From Euperipatoides rowelli (taxonomy: Eukaryota > Onychophora > Udeonychophora > Euonychophora > Peripatopsidae), in NCBI GenBank assembly GCA_003024985.2, contig PXIH01S0047919.1: a DNA stretch of 10,330 nucleotides, one strand, 5' to 3'. The stretch's first letter is position 1, and every line of letters begins with the position of its first letter. A program made the position numbers and the translations under genes. The notes beneath the pieces were generated by a model. It ran no database searches and was not told where the DNA came from. It saw only the letters and a program-made list of their open reading frames with translations. Positions 5,966-10,330 of this stretch are shown here, in pieces.

Positions 5966-7430
5966 CTAAACAATACCTAAACCATCCATAGAATCGTCCA
6001 ACATATGCTTAAAAGATTCAACTAACTTAGATTCTACAACTCCTACTGGTAAACCAAGTGAAAATGATATAACTCTGTTTGAAAAAAACTTTTGGCACAA
6101 CAATAGTCTAGAACTATTAACTCTTAAATTGAATTTATGTCCCCTAATTCTACTATCTTCATTAAATTTAAAAAAAAAAATATCATAAGGTATATCTACC
6201 ATTCCATTAATTATTTTGAAAACTTGAATCATATCTTCCCTAAAGAATATAACTTATATGTTTTAAGTCTATCAGCATATGATAATCTACCAATACCTAA
6301 TATTAACATAGTAGCTCCTCTCTGCACTTTCTCCATTAAATCTATATCTTTCTTATAGTATGGAGACCACAATTGAACAAAATACTCCAAATGTGGCCTT
6401 ACCAAAGATTTATATAAAGGCAAAATGACCTTGGAATCTCTACATCCAACAGTTCTTTATAACATAATTAACATTATATTAGCCTTCTTACATGCTTCCA
6501 CACACTGTGTACTAGGCTTACAAGATTTATGAAAAATAACACCCAAATCCCTAGCTTCTTCTATCTCAATAATATCACTACCAATCATAATGTATTTAAA
6601 CTTTTTATTAATTCTAACAAAATGAACTATCTGACATTTAGCTACATTAAAATCCATTTGCCATTATTTAATTTATCTAAATCACTTTGTACCAATAATC
6701 CATCTTCCATACTATTAACTCTAACACCTAATTTAGTATCATCTGCAAATTTACTTATTTTACTTATAATATTTACATTCAGATCATCAATAAATATTAG
6801 AAAAANCAAGGGTCCTAAAACTGACCCCTGTGCAACCCAACCTGACACTTTTTTCCTAGTAGAAAATTTACCATTAATAAATAATCTTTGTTTTCTTTTA
6901 CTTAACCAATTTTCAATACAATTTAATACATTTCCATGAATACCTTTACTTTGAATTTAGTTACTAATCTACCTTATCAAAAGCTTTAATCAATCTTATC
7001 ATATACTTTTTGAAAATCTAAGAAAACTGCATCCACAGCATAACCCTCATCCACTAAACTAGTAATTTCATAAAATTATAAAAGATTAGTCAGACTTGAG
7101 CATTTACTACTAAACCCATGCTTTGACATACCAAACAAAGAATTACCATTTAAGTAAACCATAATTAAATACTTTATAATAGATTCAATAAATTACCTAC
7201 TGCAGAAGTTAAACTAATTGTCCTATAATTGCAAGGATCCGTTTTACAAACTTTCTTAAAAAGTGGCACCACATTAGCAATAATATTCTCCAATCCTCTG
7301 GTACAAATCCAGATTCAATTAAAGATGAAAAAATATCTACTAAAGCCTCTACTATTTCAAAACGAACTTCCTTCAACACTCTAGGATAAATATTATGAGG
7401 ACCAGGAGATTAACCACACTTCATTTATTA
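5966..7430 (-). pseudogene. LINE ORF2: reverse transcriptase domain
   Basis: Motifs follow the non-LTR RT order: SPGPHNIYPRVLKEV (from 7409), NYRTISLTSAVG (7230-7195), SKHGFSSKCSSLTNLL (7126-7079), motif A LDFQKVYD with the first catalytic Asp at 7018-7016, motif B VAQGSVLGPL (6836-6807, with Ala where Pro is usual and an unresolved base at 6806), and motif C FADDTKL with the catalytic Asp pair at 6743-6738. The thumb and C-terminus follow: DLGVIFHKSCKPSTQC, PLYKSLVRPHLEY, SPYYKKDIDLMEKVQRGA, and the Arg-rich RGHKFNLRVNSSR to the stop at 5966. The pieces sit in at least three frames with stops between, so no full-length protein is possible. This enzyme copies the LINE RNA at the nicked target. 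Confidence 0.92.
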
Positions 7431-8089
7431 TTTCATCTTTATAAGATTACTACAATTAATTTCCTTCAGCTCAAAAAGTTGAATTTTTATCAGATAAAAC
7501 TAAATTTCTATCAAAACTATTACTATTTCCCTTGGTTAAAAACCAATGCCAAATAAGTAATTAATTTCTCAACCACATCCAAATATTCACTATTAAATTA
7601 ATTTTCCTTAATCTTTAAAGGCCCTATTTGTTCTTTAACCCTATGCTTACTTCTAACATAGGCCTATGAGAAAAACGATTACTATCCAAAGTAATATTAT
7701 TTGCTATTTTTTTTTTCTAGGTTCTTTTTTGGAACCCTAATATATTTTTTAAACTTACTTTGACATTATTTATAACTTAATTAGTCTTCATCATTAATTA
7801 AACTTTTAAATTTTTTAAATGCTCTTTGTTTCTTATTAAATTACTCTATAACCTCTTTACTAAACCATTTAGGTTTATTAATATATTTTGATCTTCTTAT
7901 TTTCATTGGAATACATTTTTTTTTACATTTATTTCTAACTCAATTTTAAATATCTCCCACTTAACTTTTGTAGATTTACCTTCTAAAATATCCTTCCAAT
8001 TGAAGCGAGTATTCTTCTTAGTTTATTAAAATCTGCTTTACTAACATCTGGAACTAACATATCATCACCTCTAATTTCACCATTAAAAA
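7431..8089 (-). pseudogene. LINE ORF2 linker between endonuclease and RT
   Basis: Short open pieces in changing frames include WKDILEGKSTKVKWEIFKIE (near 8000-7930) and KPKWFSKEVIE (near 7876-7845), followed by Lys-rich helical sequence. This is the poorly conserved linker seen in CR1-type ORF2 proteins, where KPKWF-type Trp motifs are typical. Stops and frameshifts are frequent. Confidence 0.75.
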
Positions 8090-8970
8090 TGAAATTAAAC
8101 CTTATAATATTATGATCCCTATTACCAAGATGTCCTCCGACTTCTAAATCTCTAACAATATAAGGATCTGGACTAAGTTACCAAATCTAGTATTGGTTCA
8201 CCTCTAGTTGACTGCAAAACATGTTCGGAAATAAAACAATCCTGAACTATTTCTAAAAACTCATTACCTGTACTCAAAATAGCTATCTAATCATTCCAAT
8301 TAATATGTGCATGATTAAAATCACACATAATAAAATCCCCCCCTTAGAATATGCATATACAATTTGATCATGATCATGTAATTGTTTATATAATACATTC
8401 ACTCTTGGTGGCCTATAACAATTTCCTTACATTATTTTTTCCCCTTAATATTTTCTAATTCTCTCCACACCGAATCCATTTCCTTTCCAACTGTGTTTAT
8501 CTCAGAACTTACAGAAACCATAATATTAATGTCCTCTTTAACATAAAATAACACACCACCATCTTATATTTCAATCCTATCTCTCCTAAATAATAATATT
8601 TATAACCTAGGAATTTCAGAATGCCATCATCATTTATATCTGCCCAAGTCTCAGTAGTATATATTATTTAATATTTCTCTAAAGCATTAACTATTTCAAG
8701 TTGTGACAATTTATTTCTAACACTACTAGCTTTTGAATAAAAATATCTCAAAGATTTAATGGAATTAAAGTCTGATCTTGTTTTATTTATTACTCCACTA
8801 ACTTTACTATTGTTGCACCTGCAGATATTATTCCCTCTAGTTCCCAAATGATCTATTATTTCATTTTAATCCCTATTCTTTTCAATATCCCTAACATTAC
8901 TTTCGTTATTTTTAACCTTAAAATTACTTAAAATAGAATTATAAATTTCCTTAACAACTTCCTTATGACA
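8090..8970 (-). pseudogene. LINE ORF2: N-terminal segment and endonuclease domain
   Basis: From about 8970 the frame reads KEVVKEIYNSIL, then (after one stop near 8870) CRCNNSKVSGVINK, and reaches RYFYSKASSVRNKLSQLEIV at 8748-8690. The catalytic-Glu motif TETW lies at 8655-8644. GYKYYYLGEIG and then a frame-shifted stretch lead to IYRPP-like sequence near 8410. The metal/catalytic motif reads CDFNHAHINW, with DFN at 8322-8314 but the usual preceding Gly changed to Cys (TGT at 8325-8323). The downstream helix reads FLEIVQDCFISEHVLQSTRG, and the final catalytic His motif reads NRDHNI (DHN at 8117-8109). These are the landmark residues of LINE AP-like endonucleases that nick the target. Several stops and frameshifts make it inactive. 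Confidence 0.88.
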
Positions 8971-8972
8971 CA

Positions 8973-9125
8973 CTAGTTTCCTTTAACAATGGCACTGGAA
9001 ATAGCTCTGCTGTGTATTGCCTGATGAATTCCATCCTGTGGGTAGTATCTATCTGGCCTTGGAAGTAAAGGCTTGACTGTCCTTACCAGCTGAACCTTTC
9101 CGGATTTGCGCACCCAATTTGGCTT
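8973..9125 (-). other. GC-richer open segment, 50 codons, unidentified
   Basis: The - strand frame from 9125 reads KPNWVRKSGKVQLV, then PLLPRPDRYYPQDGIHQAIH, then SRAISSAIVKGN, ending at TAG 8975-8973. It begins right after an AATAATAG (acceptor-like AG) and stays open with G/C-ending codons, unlike the adjoining LINE. It ends where LINE sequence starts, so it may be a host exon cut by the insertion, or a leader/ORF1 relic of the LINE. DGIH is reminiscent of the SGNH-esterase DxxH block found in some CR1-type ORF1 proteins, but no other block is visible. A donor-like CTG|GTAAGG lies inside it. Function unknown. Confidence 0.22.
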
Positions 9126-9308
9126 CTATTATTTTAACTGCTAGACCCTACTTCTTTGAAACCTATGACTTCGGAATGGTGAGTCGAGATCATTTGCCGA
9201 TGTGATGCTACAGGACATTCCAGTTGTACATAACAATCCATAAATTATAGGTGCTAAAGTTTTTGTGGGTTGATGCAATGGGGTTAGTTAAGGTCCACAT
9301 ATAGATAT

Positions 9309-9324
9309 GAATTCGTGCGAATTC
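9309..9324. repeat. GAATTCG-TG-CGAATTC palindrome
   Basis: Perfect 7-bp arms flank 2 nt and contain two CpG dinucleotides in an AT-rich setting. No function can be assigned. Confidence 0.5.
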
Positions 9325-9392
9325 GAGACGAATAGAAAAAATAATAAATGCAACTTTTGAGAAAATGACCCATGTCATTACAGACATAAATA

Positions 9393-9599
9393 TAGTAATC
9401 CCTCAATTTACACTAGGAATGTGTTCCTCAGTGACCTCATATAAATAGAAATTCGTGTAAATACATAATAATACATTGATTGATAAGCAGTCAATTATAA
9501 TTCAATTAAAGGTCCTTAAGTGCACATTAATTGTACATTTGGCACCTTTGTATCTTTGAAACCGTGTAATCAGAAACCGTGTAAACAGAGGGATTACTG
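9393..9599. mobile_element. pogo/Tigger-type MITE, about 207 bp
   Basis: The left end TAGTAATCCCTC (9393-9404) and right end GAGGGATTACTG (9588-9599) are inverted repeats, extending inward with TTTACAC/GTGTAAA to about 21 bp. Both ends are flanked by TA (9391-9392 and 9600-9601), the expected target duplication. The CAGTAATCCCTC start is characteristic of Tigger-like members of the pogo group of the Tc1/mariner superfamily; here the first base on the left is T rather than C. The interior has no coding capacity, so it would have depended on a transposase in trans. A shorter subterminal duplication (ACCGTGTAA twice, at 9562 and 9577) lies near the right end. Confidence 0.87.
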
Positions 9600-9601
9600 T
9601 A

Positions 9602-10229
9602 TTTCAAATTAATTAAATCCTCAGTCTCTTCTGAATATAATATAAATTGTACATATTTACAGCAAATATTAATAAAACATGGAATAGTTGTAAAGACAAT
9701 GTTTCATTTACAAGTTATTCAGAATCCCTCTCTTTGGGTGCATCGAATCCGGTGTAGATATATGACAGACAGTAAGCTATCGATATTTCTAAGGGTAGCT
9801 TGTCTTGAAGTCATTTAAATGAATTACCGGCAGGCTCTGGCTCACACAACATAATGTAAAGGCACCTTTATGGCTGCCTACCATTATGATTTTGTAATAG
9901 GAAAATAGGAAACGAATTTCACTTAAACAGTTTTGTACTTAACAGATACAAAGATAATGTTTGTTTTCACAATAATAAAGTGTTGAGGTTAATTAGAAGC
10001 ACTGAATTTAAATATTATAAGTTGGCATAAATTACATTTAGCAAAACCAAATACAATAAAATTCATTAATTAATTCAAATCCAACTAAATGAACCTCAGC
10101 TTCGTTTTAAATCAACCAATTAATATCATTTAAACTAAAACTAACTACTAAGTCTGATAAACTACTTACAGATGTTCCATAATATATGTGATTACACTGT
10201 ACAGTGTACAATTCATATTTAGTACTTAC
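9602..10229. other. non-coding stretch, probable intron 1 of a - strand gene
   Basis: No open frame of note and no recognised element. It lies immediately downstream (on the - strand) of the donor at 10229-10224. Small structure only: AAAGGCACCTTT near 9857, AAGCTA/TAGCTT at about 9774-9801, and a 16-bp palindrome at 10193-10208. Confidence 0.5.
10193..10208. repeat. 16-bp perfect palindrome TACACTGTACAGTGTA
   Basis: Fully self-complementary and located 16 bp inside the putative first intron, close to the donor site. It could be a binding site for a dimeric factor, but nothing in the sequence proves that. Confidence 0.6.
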
Positions 10230-10279
10230 CAGCGTAACAAATTGCGGGCAATAAACTTCTTTGACGTTGCGGAGCCCAT
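10230..10279 (-). CDS. candidate first coding exon of a host gene (N-myristoylation-like start)
   Basis: On the - strand, ATG at 10279-10277 (context GTCGAAATGGGC, purine at -3 and G at +4) starts a frame reading MGSATSKKFIARNLLR plus two bases of the next codon. It ends at a textbook donor, CGCTG|GTAAGTACT (intron from 10229). The segment has several CpGs and G/C-ending codons, unlike everything around it. Gly2, Ser6 and the following Lys-Lys match the MGxxxSK pattern of N-myristoylated proteins, where the lipid plus basic residues tether a protein to membranes. The protein family was not recognised, and no certain second exon was found in the window. A mitochondrial targeting peptide (basic, hydroxylated, no acidic residue) is an alternative reading of the same residues. 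Confidence 0.5.
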
Positions 10280-10330
10280 TTCGACCAAAATGATTGCATA
10301 GAAGGGAATATAAAACCCTATAATGTAATA
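10280..10330 (-). promoter_or_regulatory. 5' untranslated / core promoter region of the - strand gene
   Basis: Immediately upstream of the candidate ATG, the - strand reads ...TATAGGGTTTTATATTCCC and then about 30 bases to the start codon. TTTATATT is a possible TATA-like element, but its distance would imply a very short leader. The region is cut by the window edge, so a more distal promoter cannot be excluded. Confidence 0.25.

Larger units (their letters stand above)
5966..8970 (-). mobile_element. decayed CR1/Jockey-type LINE (endonuclease plus reverse transcriptase)
   Basis: About 3 kb on the - strand keep, in the correct order from right to left, an N-terminal segment, an AP-type endonuclease, a linker and a full non-LTR reverse transcriptase ending MDGLGIV and TAA/TAG-type stop at 5968-5966. 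The reading changes frame many times and carries many in-frame stops, so the copy is dead. The endonuclease type and RT signatures (NYR-ISLTS, HGF, LDFQK, QGSVLGPL, FADD) match the CR1/Jockey group. The right limit is near 8970, where the open frame with AT-rich codons ends and GC-richer sequence begins; this is probably 5' truncation. The left limit, in the 3' UTR, is unresolved. No ORF1 or target-site duplication was identified. Confidence 0.9.

Noticed and set aside
6529-6939. + strand open frame of 136 codons
   Set aside because: Antisense to the reverse transcriptase motifs of the LINE, which clearly define the - strand as coding.
9171-9190. + strand donor-like GGAATG|GTGAGTCG
   Set aside because: Good donor sequence but no convincing + strand open frame or exon before it.

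Overview
This is an AT-rich (roughly 30% GC by eye), CpG-poor eukaryotic genomic window, most likely from an animal. Nothing in it looks bacterial: there are no compact ORF runs, and the recognisable coding material is either decayed eukaryotic transposable elements or short exon-like segments with splice signals. The species cannot be named from the sequence. Two unresolved bases (1875 and 6806) fit draft assembly data.

The window is dominated by mobile-element remains of at least five kinds. At the left edge (1-354, + strand) is the 3' end of a piggyBac-like element: the Cys-rich C-terminus of the transposase, a subterminal hairpin, a terminal GGG and a TTAA target site. Next to it, on the - strand (about 432-655), is a frame-shifted Ty3/Gypsy-type reverse transcriptase scrap. 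A 251-bp MITE-like element with 29-bp perfect terminal inverted repeats lies at 1248-1498. A 300-bp foldback with a 1-nt loop and an asymmetric 52-bp duplication lies at 2641-2959. A LINE endonuclease fragment (- strand, 4784 to about 5030) stands alone. A much larger CR1/Jockey-type LINE (- strand, about 8970 to about 5970) keeps both endonuclease and reverse transcriptase motifs in order, but with many frameshifts and stops. A 207-bp pogo/Tigger-type MITE with TA flanks is at 9393-9599.

Host coding sequence is sparse. The best candidate is a first coding exon on the - strand at 10230-10279: a short CpG-containing segment with a good start context, an N-terminus resembling an N-myristoylation signal (MGSATSKK) and a strong GTAAGT donor. 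If it is real, much of the window may be a transposon-filled first intron of that gene. Weaker exon-like segments are at 2326-2395 (-), 3144-3257 (+), 3405-3484 (+), 3627-3761 (+) and 8973-9125 (-). None could be assigned to a known protein.

Other structure includes a row of three hairpins at 3803-3875, a cluster of 18-bp AGCT-flanked palindromes spaced about 50 bp apart (3996-4157), a 5209-5263 hairpin with a 6-nt one-sided insertion, and a perfect 21-bp tandem duplication (5585-5626). I do not see a new multi-gene system here. The most informative items are the candidate first exon, the terminal-repeat elements without a visible partner transposase, and the large foldback.
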